From Epiperipatus broadwayi (Eukaryota; Onychophora; Udeonychophora; Euonychophora; Peripatidae), in contig JAQFVV010006246.1 of NCBI GenBank assembly GCA_028023455.1, positions 3,337,501 to 3,401,500 of the forward strand: 64,000 bases of DNA, given 5' to 3'. Made by a program: the position numbers and the translations under genes. Below the pieces are notes generated by a model, which was not told the origin of the DNA, searched no databases, and saw only the letters and a program-made list of their open reading frames with translations. This document shows, piece by piece, positions 23,666 through 37,499 of the stretch. Positions within the stretch are counted from its first letter, which is position 1, and every line of letters starts with the position of its first letter.

Positions 23666-25552
23666 TGTTGATTTTATTCTGATATATTGTACTGATTTAT
23701 TTATTTCCATTAATGATGATGAATGATATTTTACTTATACTGATATTTATTTTGTAATGTTGATAGTTAATGATGCTTTTAGTTGCTATTCTGAGTTAGC
23801 TGTCTGATCTCTCAGAGATTCTCTAATCTCATTTTATTATTAAACATCTCATTACTCATATATATACTTTTTAAAATTATTGATTTTGTAGATTATTGAT
23901 ATCTGATTTGATTTTGTTTACTTGGGATTGATGATGGTGATATTTCTATCATCCCATTTTCCACCTCCTCCCACCTGCCACTTTCCACCAACCCCCATCC
24001 CATTACAATATATATATATGTTGAAGCTAAGATTTTTATGGGTAAAAAAAAATATAACATAACCCATTTTAATTTTTATGAACATCCATGTGAAATATTA
24101 AAAGACTATCATTATTTTGGTAAAATAACATTTGTCTTTGAATGTGTAGGGAACTATTTCATTTTCTTATAAAAATATAGACAACTAAAAAGCACAGAAC
24201 AACTATAAATATCATATTTTATTCAATCAGATCTAAATTGAGATTCAGACCTGAGTATATGTGAAGTGATTGGTAGGATTTAAATTTAGTTGTTCATTTT
24301 TACATATCTGCTTAATGAGTTAACCCATACAGATGGTAATTTAACTCATTTGTCATATTTATTAATATAATCTGAATTTTTCAAAATTTCTATAGCTTCT
24401 CTAAATGTTTCTAATGTTGATTGTCACATCTCATAGGGCTTTGGTGCTAAAGAATTTCAATTGATGGCCAGTTATTAAAACATGGAAAGCAACTATTAAA
24501 GATGACAAAATAATATTTGACTGCATTAGCTTGATCACCTCTTCTAATCCATATGTAATTGTTTTTCATTTCTAAATATGTACTCTACATGGAAGCTCAT
24601 AGATTTCTCGATCTTAAAAATGTTTTTCATCTTTAAATTTGATTAATATATTATTGAATTTTTGCTTATTGGAAAATATTATCTTGATATTATAGCATCT
24701 CAACACTTCACTAATTTTCTTAGTAGTTTTTTTTATATAAGAAATGTGTAACATTAGAATTTTTTTTTTTTGAAATGTTATTGCAATTAGATGTAGTAGC
24801 ATTAAAATAATAATTTTCACTGACAAAACATCAATAATACTTGGATCAAATCTAAAAATACAATCCCTCTTAAGCCTTAAAAAAAGTATGTTAGACCACT
24901 TGCATAGAGAAGAAGATGAGAATGCTAATATAATCAAACATTACTCATCATCTTGAGCATTTGCTAGCCAAGATTTTGTCACTGGCTATCATGAAGATCT
25001 CTTCAACATTTAGAATCATATCTAGTTGTGATAACCATTACTAGAAGATATTTACAGTCATATACAGATTTTGGGAAAACCAAATTGTATTAATAAATGT
25101 ATTGTAACAGCCAAACTACCTTCTATATTGAAGAGTTCCATTATGTAGCATTTATAGAGACCAATGAGTAAATTAAAATCCAACCACTACTTATATCTTT
25201 AGGTCTGGTCTTATAAACTTTTTTTTGAGTGAATAAAAATATTATTCTTACACTGATTTTATTATTGTTTTGTTTTTACTCAGACAAATGTTATTTATGT
25301 TTTTGCAATGATCATAAATTGAAGACAAATGTTATTTGCCAAAATGTCTGTAATCTTTTATTTTACATAGTTGTTTTAGACAGGTACAATGGATTATCCT
25401 ATCTTTCTATTTGTCTGTGTCTTTATTTGTTTGTCCACTGATCTACATGTATCCACATATATAGTAATCAGTCTAATTTTTCAGATTTATGATGAACTTC
25501 TATAAGCTTGTTACAAATCTTTAACCATCATTTAGAGTAAAATCTTCTAGAC

Positions 25553-26000
25553 CAGTAGTCGGTAACCTTTTAAATATTGCAGATATCAAACATGATTTTT
25601 AAAGCTACAAATTAATGCAAGCATTGTGTATGATATACATATATATTTATTAATAATTTTAATTTTAACACAAGTGTGTGGCATAGTCAAATTTGATGCC
25701 TAGTCAATTGTACAGAATTCAGTATTCTTATTTTCTTTTATTTTTATGCTGCCAACTGAGTAGGGGTTAATTAAATGCCTTTGAGGAGATGTTTTGCAAG
25801 TCACAGTAGTATTTTGTAGCAGTCAATTAGCAATATAATGTTATTGTTTTATTTTACATATAATAATGCAACTTAAACAAAATTTATTTTTTATTTAAAA
25901 ATTTTATTAAATGAGCTTAGTGAATTTAAATAATTTCTGAATTTTTATGTGGACCATTAAAATTAGATCAAGGACCATGACGGACCACTGTTTGAGACTA
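25553..26000. mobile_element. Possible hAT-type non-autonomous element
   Basis: It starts 'cagtagtcggtaacctttt' and ends 'ggaccactgtttgagacta', resembling the ends of many animal hAT elements (CAGTGGT..CAACC / GTTTGAGA..ACTG). The interior is AT-rich without an ORF. The right terminus is imperfect and a clean 8-bp target duplication is not visible. Confidence 0.35.
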
Positions 26001-26359
26001 ATCTCTCTACAGTAACATATATCAGAAGTCATGGTTCAATGTACTTAGAAACTTGAAACCAGTTTAACATCTACACAGGATACAATGTCTAATTGTAACT
26101 ATAATGAGAGATTAATCAGGAAAGATTTTACTTTTAATAATGGTTCAGTGTTTGTGACAAGCTTATATAAAGTAGTGCATCATAAATATTAAAGATTTGA
26201 TTAATTATAAATGTTTATCAAGAGCATTTTATAAGCCAGGGAAATAAATATTAATTTGACAATTTTTAGTGTAACAATTTCAATATTGATTGAACTAGAG
26301 ATTTAAACCCTTATATTACATTTCTTAGAACAATAGAATGAACATTTAAATGTCAGGAT

Positions 26360-26360
26360 C

Positions 26361-26392
<32 letters not shown>

Positions 26393-26394
26393 AT
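26360..26394 (+). repeat. TA/TG microsatellite
   Basis: (AT)n running into (TG)n. Confidence 0.9.
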
Positions 26395-27254
26395 AATGCT
26401 AAATATATTTACTGCAGTGCTATAGATATTTTCAATGGATGGAAATAATCTTTATCCACATTACAACAGAATACAATACATAATGTTTTAAGAACTAAAT
26501 ATGCCAAAAATAAATATTATGCTGGACCGAGCTTTACATTAGTGAGCTATATTTACCAGTGAAAAAGATGTCATCTGATTTTCTGCAGTATATATCTATT
26601 TCTCAAAAAAACTTATGATCATCAGATGACTAGAGGTTTAAATATATGAATCTTTCCATTACTGTGGTTATATATATATATGTCTTGAGCATAATACATA
26701 TATTATTTTTAATATATGTTTCTTAAAGTAATATTCCATTTGGTGTTATCATGTGGGTAAATAAAATCCATTTTTGAAAGAGATATATAATATTGTATTT
26801 AAATAATATTTAGTGTATGTATATATTTACTGTGAAAATATATTCAAATTTTAATAACAATAAATTCAAAATCACAGTGTTTAATTACAATATTGGGTTA
26901 TGTAATATAGGGAGCATACCAATAGCTCTAACAAACTTTTATTGATGTGTGCTAAAAAGAAAGCATTCACAATCTCTATCTAGAATTATTCCTATCTTCA
27001 GACTGATTGATTTTGAGCTTTTGGTTCACCTCAGTGAGGAGCTAGAACATTTAGACACTAGAATATGTAACTATTAAGTAAAAAATCTGAAATTTTCAGA
27101 CAAGTAAATTTTTTTAAATTCAGCGCTCTACTTAAATAGTTATATGAACTGAACCAAATTCAGATCTACCACATATTAATAGCCTTAGCAATATAACATC
27201 ACCAAATCCTCAGGGCAAAATTATAATAATCAATAATTATAATAATGATTATTA

Positions 27255-28042
27255 ATAAATGTAAATATATTAAATTTAAGCGTAAACAGATAATATAATA
27301 ATTTGAAAGCTAAACACCTTCAAACAGATACGCTTTAAAAATGCTTAAGTGACAGCCAATCAGATGGAATAATGGCATCACATGGGACTCCAAATTCTAA
27401 AACACAAGCCAGAATTATTAGAAAAAGATGGATCCATCTTAATCTATGCCTCAATTATATTTAAATAAGCCAGACTCAAGCATTTTGAACTAAGAGTGTG
27501 AAGCTTAAATACCTTCACATTTAATCCACTAAATATTATATATATAAATTAACAATGCGAAATCATCCGATTTACAACGAAGAAATATTTTTAAATCTAA
27601 TGAAATGATATTAATAAATGTAAATATATTAAATTTAAGCATTTTTAAAGCGTATCTGTTTGAAGGTGTTTAGCTTTCACGTTATTATATTATCTGTTTA
27701 CGCTTAAATTTAATATATTTACATTTATTAATATCATTTCATTAGATTTAAAAATATTTCTTCGTTGTAAATAGGATGATTTCGCGTTGTTAATTTATAT
27801 ATATAATATTTAGTGGATTAAATGTGAAAGTATTTAAGCTTCATACTCTTAGTTCAAAATGCTTGAGTCTGGCTTATTCAAATATAATTAAGGCATAGAT
27901 TTAGATGGATCCATCTTTTTCTAATAGTTCTGGCTTGTGTTTTAGAATTTGGAGTCCCATGTGATGCCATTATTCCATCTGATTGGCTGTCACTTAAGCA
28001 TTTTTAAAGCGTATCTGTTTGAAGGTGTTTAGCTTTCCCGTT
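27255..28042. mobile_element. Large nested palindromic element (336-bp arms)
   Basis: Arms 27305-27640 and 27702-28037 are near-perfect reverse complements of equal length around a 61-base centre. The centre carries another copy, in inverted sense, of the sequence at the left end (27250-27345). The whole is flanked by a 19-bp exact direct repeat, 'attataataatgattatta', at 27236-27254 and 28043-28061. It has no ORF. This resembles a fold-back or MITE dimer. Confidence 0.8.
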
Positions 28043-28618
28043 ATTATAATAATGATTATTATAAAAATGGATTGTTTAATTTATTTAATAATTGCAGCAT
28101 GTGTAGTAAAAAAGTTAATTTGATATCTTTTTCATAAATCAATATAGTGTACTATGAATTAATTTGATTAGCTACTTATGTGACTCTTCAGGATATATAT
28201 AGATATAAAATGCTACACATAATATATACTTTAAAATTTCTTTAGTTTTCTAAAATAATTTCAATTTGTTTCATGGTTTCTGGCATCACAAAACAGTATA
28301 GTTCATTTGAATGTTATTGGCTCTAATTTGTCATTTCAAAAAATTATTTAAAATACAATTGTTCTTAATATATCTAACACTATTTGCAAGCTGTAGTTTT
28401 TATATATAACGCAGTGCTCCTATATGGGCCCCTCTGCATACAGATAAGACACTATATGTCCAAACTAATTCTTCAGCAACCTGGTAAGCTCTCTGGGTAA
28501 GCAAATTCCCTTCTAACAGTAGAATGGCTTGTTATTATCAGAAAAAGTATAAGTTAGGCATCTGTTCAACTGCCCTTAATTTTCTTTAGTCTCTGCTGTT
28601 GATTACACACATATATTT

Positions 28619-29210
28619 TCAGGCTATAAAAAAAAAAATCTCTCTTTCCTTCCATGTGAATCCAAACTACCAAAGTGAGCTAGTAGCAGCAGCTGAGCTT
28701 GCACCCTCCTGCCTTTAGTTATAACATCATGATAACTGTTGTTGTCATAATCTATAAAACAGTAAAAAAACTCCCTAATCTTTTTTCCAACCTTTTTAAA
28801 GTCTGGATAAGGAAAAAATACAATAATCCTAAATAAGTTTTTCTATTTTCATTGAAAAAAGTTAATGACTTTTTCAATTCAACTTAATCCTTTGAAAAAC
28901 AATTTTGTGAAATTTTATCAAAATATGTCATACAAGTATTAATTACAAAAAAAGTGTGCTAATCAACTTAAATAGTGAAATGTTATTATTATCTGTATGT
29001 GTATTGTAACATGAAATTATGGTTGTTTTAATTTCAAAATCACTATTAATAACATTAATTAGACCTTTTTAAATGTTTAATTTATAATAAAAAAATTCAA
29101 ATTCAACATTACTTAATCCTTAACTCTTATTCCAGTTTAATATGGAAAATATCTGCAAAAAATTATTGTTCATGGTTATTTTCATTTTTCTTTCCAATTT
29201 TACATATGTG
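28619..29210 (+). repeat. Interspersed repeat family C, copy 1 (uninterrupted)
   Basis: It aligns with 44050-44537 and then continues into 46004-46085, e.g. 'atgtgaatccaaactacc', 'aattagacctttttaaatg' and 'tattccagtttaatatgg'. It is unbroken where the other copy holds the 339-bp array, so it is a paralogous empty site. Confidence 0.8.
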
Positions 29211-29799
29211 TGTGCGCACGAACTCAGAAATCTTATTGTAAATGGAGAAAAAGAAAAGCCAAGGGTCTTTAAAAAGAACTTTTGAGACTAGATCTAATGA
29301 TAACATTTTTTGTAAAGAAAATACTTTTACTTACAATAAAAATAATGAACTAATAACCTTAATTTATTTAAATTTCATACCATATTTTTATATATGTATA
29401 TGTGTGCATTTTATATGTATTTTTTTTATTGAAATAAACTAATGAACTATCATTAGAATATAAATGCCACTGTCTGCATAAATTTCGATGTGCATATATA
29501 TATGTGGATTCAGTCATTGTTTTTGTATCATTAAAATGTGGTAATTTTTTTTATTAGTATGTTAATTTTATACTATAGCTATATAAACATTGAAATATTT
29601 CTGAATCACAATGTGATATTTATTTATTTTTTTTGTATTATTTTCATCAAATCAGAATGCTGAATTTATAGTGTACTTAGCAGACCTTAATTTAATTTTA
29701 TTGTTATTGTTTCTAATTAATAAAAAGTTTTTCCAGTGAATTTATTTAATCCTAAAATAGGTTTAAAATATTACATTCGCATTATCTCTTGTGCACAGT

Positions 29800-30212
29800 A
29801 ATAATTACAGGGTGCATGCTTTCTGGTCAGTTATATGGATTGGTGTTTGTGTTTAATGTTATGGACCTCCAGATAATATTCATGGATAGTGCTAAGAGAT
29901 ATTCTTTAATGTTCTGGCTCTACATTTTTTTTATAGTTTTTATTATTAGAAATTAAGTTTAGATTTGTCCAGTACATTAATGAAATTAAATAGCCAGGGC
30001 ATTGATAGTGATCAGCATGTTTTTGTATCTCAGCATTATATTTTTATTGTTGTATTTGGGGGGGGGGGGTTTATCACTTAAGTTTGAACATATAAATTAT
30101 TGTTTATATAATCTACCCTAAGTTTGACAGTGGCTAAATAATTAGCATGGTCTATAGTGGACCACTTTCAAGTCCAGTTACAAAGTTGATTTTTTATTGT
30201 TGATCATTCATG
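29800..30212 (+). repeat. Interspersed repeat family A, copy 2
   Basis: Contains 'gatagtgatcagcatgttt', 'tctcagcattat', a G homopolymer of about a dozen bases near 30058-30070, 'tttgacagtggctaaataat' and 'catggtctatagtggacca'. Confidence 0.7.
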
Positions 30213-33200
30213 ATGATGAAGGATTATTATTCTTCTCTATAATGCTGGTGAACTATTAGTTAGTTTTATTTCTTTCCTTATCTCTCATACTCATTATATT
30301 CATTATATATTTAAATTAGTGTGTTATGTGGGTTGACGATTATGAGTATGATCCCAGGTTAATCGTTTTTTGTTCATACCAGTTCACAGTAATTATAAAT
30401 AAGATTTGAATTCATGACACTCTATGTACTTTTTTTGTGTAGCAGTAAAATATTTATATAAATTGTAAATAAAAAGAACTTAAAGGGGATTGTTAAGAAA
30501 TTGAGTTGTGAAATGTAAAACTAGATAATATATTTTCTTTCAATGAGAAATATAAGTCCTGAATTAGTATAAGGTTGGTGATTAGATAATGCAAGAGAAT
30601 GCAAATGTTATACTGTAAAACTTTAATAAATTTGGGAATAGAAACTGAGTCAAGATTGATCACTGGTATAGTTTTATTGTTATTCATGATATAAGAAGTT
30701 GAAAGTGTAAAAAGAATGCCACTACACACATAAACTTTTTTGCAATTGGAAGATTAATGTTGAAAAAGAAATATAAGATGTTGTTTATTTTTGATATTTT
30801 ATAATTTTAATAGTAAAGGAAGATATGGTATTGATCTCATGCTATTTTGGGGAAGGGGTTAGAAGGAATTCTGTGGAGAAAATTGTAATTACACTAGGAA
30901 TTATGATATTAGTGAAATGTCTGAGGTATTTAAGAGTAAAGACAGAATTACATGTAAACCACATTGGTTAAATTCTGGATAGATTTAGTGTTGTATCTTA
31001 TTTAATGATTTCCAGTTGTATGCTGTGACTGAACTTGCAGATGGGAAGTTATGGAAGATGGTATGTTTATAGTTTGTAGTAATATAAAATTATTGGTATA
31101 TGCTCAATATCCAGCTTGTATATTTTTTTGATTAATTTGTGGCAGGTAGTAAGAAATATTAATATTTCTAGTTTCTGCTTGTACTTTTAAGGCGATGAGT
31201 AATTTATTTCTAATTGTGATTTGCATTAATATTTATGTTTAATAATGGATTTTGACTAACTCTTTTACAATGACTATGGAGCTTCTGATCTTTTGTGTTC
31301 TGGCTTATGATAGTAGAAAATTAAGCTTGTAATAGTATCAACTGAAAATATATTAATTTTCCTGAAGTAAATATAAAACTTCCTAGAAAATTATTTCAGA
31401 AGTCAATTTTAAAAAGAATTCTGGGTTTTTTTTATTCATGGAAAATGAATTAATCTTGAATGTCTAATAAAAGTTAATGTTGGATATATAATGATGAAAA
31501 AAAGAGAATATGTTAATGAGAGTTTAATTTAAAAATGTAAATCAGATGAGAAAAGGGGAGATCAATAAGAAAAAAATGATAGCTGGAGTAAGGGAAATAA
31601 TCTTACTGCATCTTTTGTACTATAATTTGGAGAGGTGTTTATATATAAGGTGGATATTGTTTAAATCTTTTAAAATGACTATTAAAGTAGATTTTTTAGT
31701 CATTTGGGTTTACTAACTTATGGTGGAGACAATGATATTTATAAAAGAAAATTAGTCCTGTAATGGATTGAGTGAAAGGATATCAATTTTTCTGAAGTAA
31801 ATGTAAATTTCAGAGAGGGTTATAGTTATAAAAGAACATCTGATAATAGTGATTAGTGAATTGCATGATAGTCAGGGAAGAGAGATGTTTATGAAGATCT
31901 AATAGAAAAGATTTGGTTGAATAAAAGAGAAGGTCTGTAAGATAATATTCATGATGGGAGTAGAAAGAGATAGATTTAAGGGGAAGGAAATTCTTCAACA
32001 GTCATGAGTTTTTCTTGAGAAGATATTTTAAGACATTTTGAAATCTCCTATTAATATAATCAGTTAATGGTTTTATTAATAATGTTGTATTGACATAGTT
32101 GGTTAGTTGATAAATTAATGATAGATTTTTATATATATGTAAAGGCTGCTTACATTGAATGAGATGTTATGATGAAGAAATATAAATATAATCATATGTT
32201 ATTTTAAATAAACTGTCAAGTGAGTTTATTATTTACAAGTATTTTCTTTCAGCTGCAGGGGACGTTGCAATAGAAAAAAAGTAATGTCCAAACTTAAATA
32301 GGAAATGATTTATTTCAGCTGTGGAGTTATTGAAAATTTTAGTTTCAATATTGTAATAGGATATAATGTGGCTCATATTTTATGATTGTAATAATGTACA
32401 TGAATTTTATACGATAGAGTTGATGGGTATTCTTTATCAAGTTAGATACATTTGGTGTAAATGTTCTAAATGATCATGTTATTAGACTGGATTTATATTA
32501 AATATATCTATTCCATGCTCATTTTCTGATCATCATTTACTGCAAAATCAGAATCGATCCCAATCATTGGGAACCTTTTTCCTTATAAGCTATTAATCTA
32601 GGTCACTATCTCTATGATGAGAAATATCCATAAGACAAATTCAAAACAGTCTGTTTGTTATCAACCCATCTATTTAACTCAATGGGCTCTGATGAATGGG
32701 ACTATCTATGTATTGCAACTACATTTATATTTATGCAAAAATATCACACGATAGAGAATAGTTAACAAAATAATTTTATTATAGTTCTCATAGATAATAA
32801 TCATTTAATATAACCATGAAGAAAATTGATGGATCAGCCAGGTTGTCATATTGGGGTTATTTTTCTCTTATTTTATGATCATAATTTACTATATTTAATC
32901 TTACAAATTTAATATCAAAATTACATGGTTCGTGTAATAAGTTATTTGAATCAATACAAAATAGATGTTTGAATTCGATGTAGAATTCATTCTTCATTAA
33001 TGTCTTCCTTCTGTTAAATATTGACTCTCCATTATTACTTCAAATTATATTTGCCCAACACATTAATAAAATAAATAAAACATATAATAATATGTTTATT
33101 GCACATATGTAAATAAAGGAAGGGGAGGGATAATCAAAAATTTTTGATATGATATTATTGAAAAACCAAATAAATGCAAAAAAAAAAAAAACTATAGGAA

Positions 33201-34780
33201 CATAATATGATTCTGACATGTTTTATAAAAATATGCACACGGAAATTGAATTATAAGTTTTTGTACTTCAGAAAAAGTAAGGGAAATATATTAGGAAAAA
33301 AAATTTTTTTACATCACTAACTGAAAAGAGAAAATATTTGCGTAATTGTTATAAGAAAATTGTGTTTGGCAAATGCCACAAAATATTTTCTAAATACAAA
33401 TGTTTCTTGATACAATAGAAGTTGAACCTACTAATTAAAAGTGCAACAATTAAAAACAAGACTGAACCCTGGATTTCTGGAGGCCAAATTGTGTGCAAAA
33501 TGCATTGTTCTCATTCCAGTGGATTTACCAAATTGGTAGGAGTTTTTAACAGATAATAGCTGAAAGAAGCATTCGTGATAATGCAGCACTCTAGTATGAA
33601 TCCAATGTGATCATGAAAAGCTGAATGGAGCCAAAGTGTTTGGAAACTGAGGCAGAAAGAAACCATCCACAAATCAGTCAGTTGTTAAATGTATTGTTGG
33701 AAGTGAACCTTAAATGAACTTATGTAAATACTGTGTTTGTGTGTGTCAATAATTTTTCATTATTAATTTACAGTTTACCATTTATTCATTTATTTGTTGT
33801 ATTATTCATTGATTTATTTGCAGGTATTTGAAGTGCCTGTAATTAAATTCACAATAGATTTAAAAATACAATGTAATATTTTCTCCTTTTAAATCTTTAA
33901 AAAAACAGATTAACAATAATTTAACCCAGTTCATTAGTTGTTTTTATGATGACATTTACCTGTTTTTTTTAGGATGTTTACTTTGAGATGTTATGTAGGA
34001 GCTTTTCTTCAAGCTTATATATTTCAGTTCTGACTTCAAACTTATTAAATCCACAATCACTCAGTTTAGTTGATTTACTGGTTTTGATCAGTTTAAATGC
34101 ATTCATAATCAAATAATTTTATGGTACTCTTGACTTCACTTTTGTATCATCTGGATTTATTGTAGTTTATTTGGTTTTCCTGTCTTTAAATGTTCTAGGA
34201 TCTAATGTTATATTTATAGTTGTTTTTTTTTTTGTTCTACTTTTTTTTGCCATATCATTTTACAGCATATTGACCTCTGGCAAAAGGATATCTTTGATAA
34301 TGGCAATTATTCCTCAATAGTAATGGACTTAATTTCATGTTTTATTACATTTCAGGGCTGTATTTTAGGAGAGGCTCTGTATGTTGTTATGAAAAAGTCC
34401 AAACAAGCACACCCTTGAAAGTGTATCAGCAGATTGCACTTATATAATAGATTATATTCATCATTTTTATGGGATATATTATATGACAGTCACCATTCTT
34501 TGCCTATTGATTTCTCATAATTTCTTCCTCACAGCTCAGCTTTTAAAATTTTATCCACAATGCAGATTTCCTGTTAACTAAGTTGTTTCTAATTGGAAGA
34601 AGTTTAGAAAAGAACACCTGATGCAATTGAATTTGATCTTTTTTATACTTTATCTTATCACTTTTTTTTTAAAATGGTATTTTTTATTATCCACACATTA
34701 TACAAGATCTTTCTACCACATAAAAAAATGTTTAATTACTCTTTTCATTGCATATAAATCTGTATTTACAAAATCCTGTT
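30213..34780. other. Long intron stretch without recognised genes
   Basis: AT-rich with short background ORFs only. A block of ordinary complexity at 33440-33720 ('gaaccctggatttctggag') may be an old interspersed repeat but matches nothing else here. Confidence 0.45.
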
Positions 34781-35597
34781 ATAATAATATTAAATCGTGC
34801 TTTCACACTTCCAACGTAAAGCTATAACATTGAAAATTAAATTAAATGTTTAATCAAATCAGGATACAGGCGCAATATAGTATATAGCAAAATTAGACAT
34901 TTTGTAAATAATATTGGAAAACAGAGATGAAGACAACGGGCCTTGGATATTGTTGCCCTATGTGCACTCTTTACATAAAACATTTTATAAGACTTTTTCT
35001 AAGGAATTTCGTTTGAGTTTTCATACACCTATCTCAACTAATAGGCTTATTAACAACACTAAGGACACTATAGCTTCTGATCAGACCCCACAGGTTGTGT
35101 ACAGAGTGGCATGCCCTCATAATGGATGCAAAGCATCATACTATGGTGAAACGAGAGCCACCATAGCTACTAGAATATCACAACACAAGTATAGATACAA
35201 CAAGGCACATACGAATCCAGAATGCACTTCAATTTTTGCTCAACATCAAAAATTGTCAGGACATGTGTTCGAACCCACATCTGCAAAATTAGTTTGTACT
35301 GAGAGGCATGATATTAAGTGAAAGGTAAAAGAAGCATACTTTATAGCAGAGGACTCTTTCACCATTAATCGTAAGGATGCATGTTTTGCGATATCTAAAA
35401 GATGGTCTTAGTGACTCATTTGCATATAATTTGCATATCATATTTATTTATATAATGATTCCAAAGAAAGGATCATAACTGGCTATGAATATGAGAAGTA
35501 CATCTTCTTGAAAGCGCTCAGCCATTTAATTTAGTTTTCAATTTGTTGTTATAGCTTTACGTTGGAAGTGTAAAAGCACGATTTAATATTATTATAT
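34781..35597 (+). mobile_element. Penelope-like element fragment between inverted repeats
   Basis: Inverted repeats of about 60 bp, built on 'gctttacgttggaagtgt', lie at 34781-34842 and 35527-35597 and enclose a broken GIY-YIG endonuclease region. Penelope-like elements often carry terminal repeats in direct or inverted order. A 14-bp sequence 'aaaatcctgttata' occurs just outside on the left (34770-34783) and ~40 bases beyond the right arm (35639-35652), and could be a displaced target duplication. Confidence 0.7.
34914..35410 (+). pseudogene. GIY-YIG endonuclease domain of a Penelope-like retroelement, broken by one stop
   Basis: The frame encodes a linker of the Penelope type ('LPYVHSLHKTF' at residues 14-24, then 'NNTKDTIASDQTP'), followed by 'VVYRVACPHNGCKASYYGET' at 61-80. 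'TRISQHK' at 86-92 and 'LVCTER' at 126-131 follow, the last holding the likely catalytic Glu. The GIY-YIG core is present as VVY...YYG. An in-frame TGA at 35319-35321 stops it; the same frame then resumes with 'KVKEAYFIAEDSF' and runs to TAG at 35408-35410, as expected of the domain's C-terminal end. The reverse transcriptase that should precede it is absent, so this is a 5'-truncated copy. In intact elements this endonuclease nicks the target for target-primed reverse transcription. Confidence 0.8.
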
Positions 35598-36775
35598 TGA
35601 AGACAAATGTAAAGTATAAATATACAGGTTATTACTTAAAATCCTGTTATATAAAATGTACAATTAATTATTGTTTAACAAAATGTCAAGATATTTAAAT
35701 GTAATTAAACTTTGTTTTTTATTTATTTAATTAAATAAATACATTTTCCTGATTCTAGTCTATTTTTCTTAGAATTTTGCTTCATTTCATATTTTAATTA
35801 CATAAAATGTATTCTAATGATTTAATAAAATTTTCTCATTTATTTTTATGTTTGGATTTATAGTGAGTTTCACCACAAACTACAACATAGTTTAAAATGC
35901 TTTGTTCTGTTTTATATTGTTTGAAAAACTCTGTCCCATTTTTATAGCAAATAGGTATAGCTTGAAATTCTACAATGTTTACCTTTATACGGGGCATGAG
36001 GATTAGGCTATGTGTGGTGAAATGTAGAAAATGGTAATAAAAATAAAGAAGTAATGTAAAATTAGTAATTCCTTTAAAAAGTTATGAACAAGAACTTATA
36101 AAAGTATATTCTAAAAGTAACTCTTCAGAATTAACCATTTGCAATATCTTCATTTTGGTCTGAACCATTTGGAATTTCACGAATATTAGATGAACTTACT
36201 CATTTGGATATTTTGTTATAGATATCACTCTCTGAAATAAATGTTTTTGTTCTGTTGGCTAAACTTGTATTATTTGGGACTGCCTTGTTCCTTATACAAG
36301 TCTTTTGTTCTGTTGAATGATTGTAGTAAGTTTTATAGTATAATGATCTGGAAGAATAGGGCCTTAACGTATCTACACTACATGGCACCACTAGGCCATT
36401 TGAACCTAGAAAATTTATATAGTAGGCAAATACGTAAGTTTAAAAAAAATAATTTATTTTATTTTATATATTTTGATTCCAACCGTTAGCCCAATGTCAC
36501 TAGCTCAGTGGAACAGCAGAGATTTATATTTTATAAATTTTTATCTAAGAATATTTCAATATTAAAAAAAGAATATAATAAGCCACTGCCAGTAATTAAC
36601 ACACAAACATTTATTTACGTACATATATATAAAATTTAGCATTATTATTTTAGTATGTTTACTTTAGCATTTAACTACATTTTTAACTTTTATTTTGAAG
36701 TTTGCACAGATGAATTTAATAGTTTATTTAAGTGTCGAGTATGAATAAACTACATAGATTGCATTTGAAAAGAAA
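35598..36775. other. AT-rich intron stretch, nothing recognised
   Basis: No gene or repeat structure beyond background ORFs. Confidence 0.45.
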
Positions 36776-36779
36776 AATA

Positions 36780-37215
36780 TTTTATCCCTGATTTAACCTT
36801 AGGCCAAAAGTTTGCAGCCAAACCAACATCAATCCATCTGATATATCGATGTATTCAATGCAGTATGAATACAACAGCACAAATACCACACCATCAGGAA
36901 TGCACATCTGAACAGCATGGTTAAGAAGACATTGTTTCTTGTCCAGTACAGGAATGCCACATCTGTCTGGCAAGAAGAACAATAAAAAAAAGAAAACTCC
37001 ATAGGAAGAGATTGAGGTCCTTTTGCCGACTTACGATCGCATTCCATAGGCAAAAAGGGAGTGTGCGGCATAATATGCGATCCTGCACATAGTGTACCTC
37101 ATAGTACATCTACTAATTACACCAATATATCCAATCCATTGACCCAATTTAACTACGAAACACATAACCTAAGATTACCCTCCCTTAAACTAACATAACT
37201 TTGCAAATCTATGCA
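36780..37215. other. Block of higher complexity, possible element remnant
   Basis: G+C is visibly higher than in the flanks from 36790 to 37150. Overlapping minus-strand ORFs (36782-36982, 36829-37071, 36921-37109) shadow each other. A plus-strand reading contains a Cys/Lys-rich stretch ('CPVQECHICLARR') interrupted by a stop. No domain can be assigned. Confidence 0.3.
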
Positions 37216-37499
37216 GACATTCATGCCCGACTTAAATTTAGTTTAACGAAAAACAAAAATAAAACTTAAAAGAACAAAAAATAAATAAATGGAAATGATT
37301 TTAAATAAAAAAAATACATCAAAGAACATTATTAATATTAATTTACGTTGGTCAGATAGGATTCTATTTGTATTATTTACTGAAAGGTTTAGAATTTAGA
37401 GTTCTTATTGTTTTCAAATTAATATTCCTTCTAGTTCATAAAGTTCTCATGGTTTTAGAAATGTTCATTAGTTATATAGTTCTTACTGTTTTAGAAAAG

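Noticed and set aside
35319-35321. In-frame TGA in the GIY-YIG remnant as a possible selenocysteine codon
   Set aside because: The position is one where Arg is expected, a single C-to-T change explains it, and no SECIS-like hairpin was seen.
36782-37109. Overlapping minus-strand ORFs as genes
   Set aside because: Three overlapping frames with no domain; more likely shadows in a slightly GC-richer repeat remnant.
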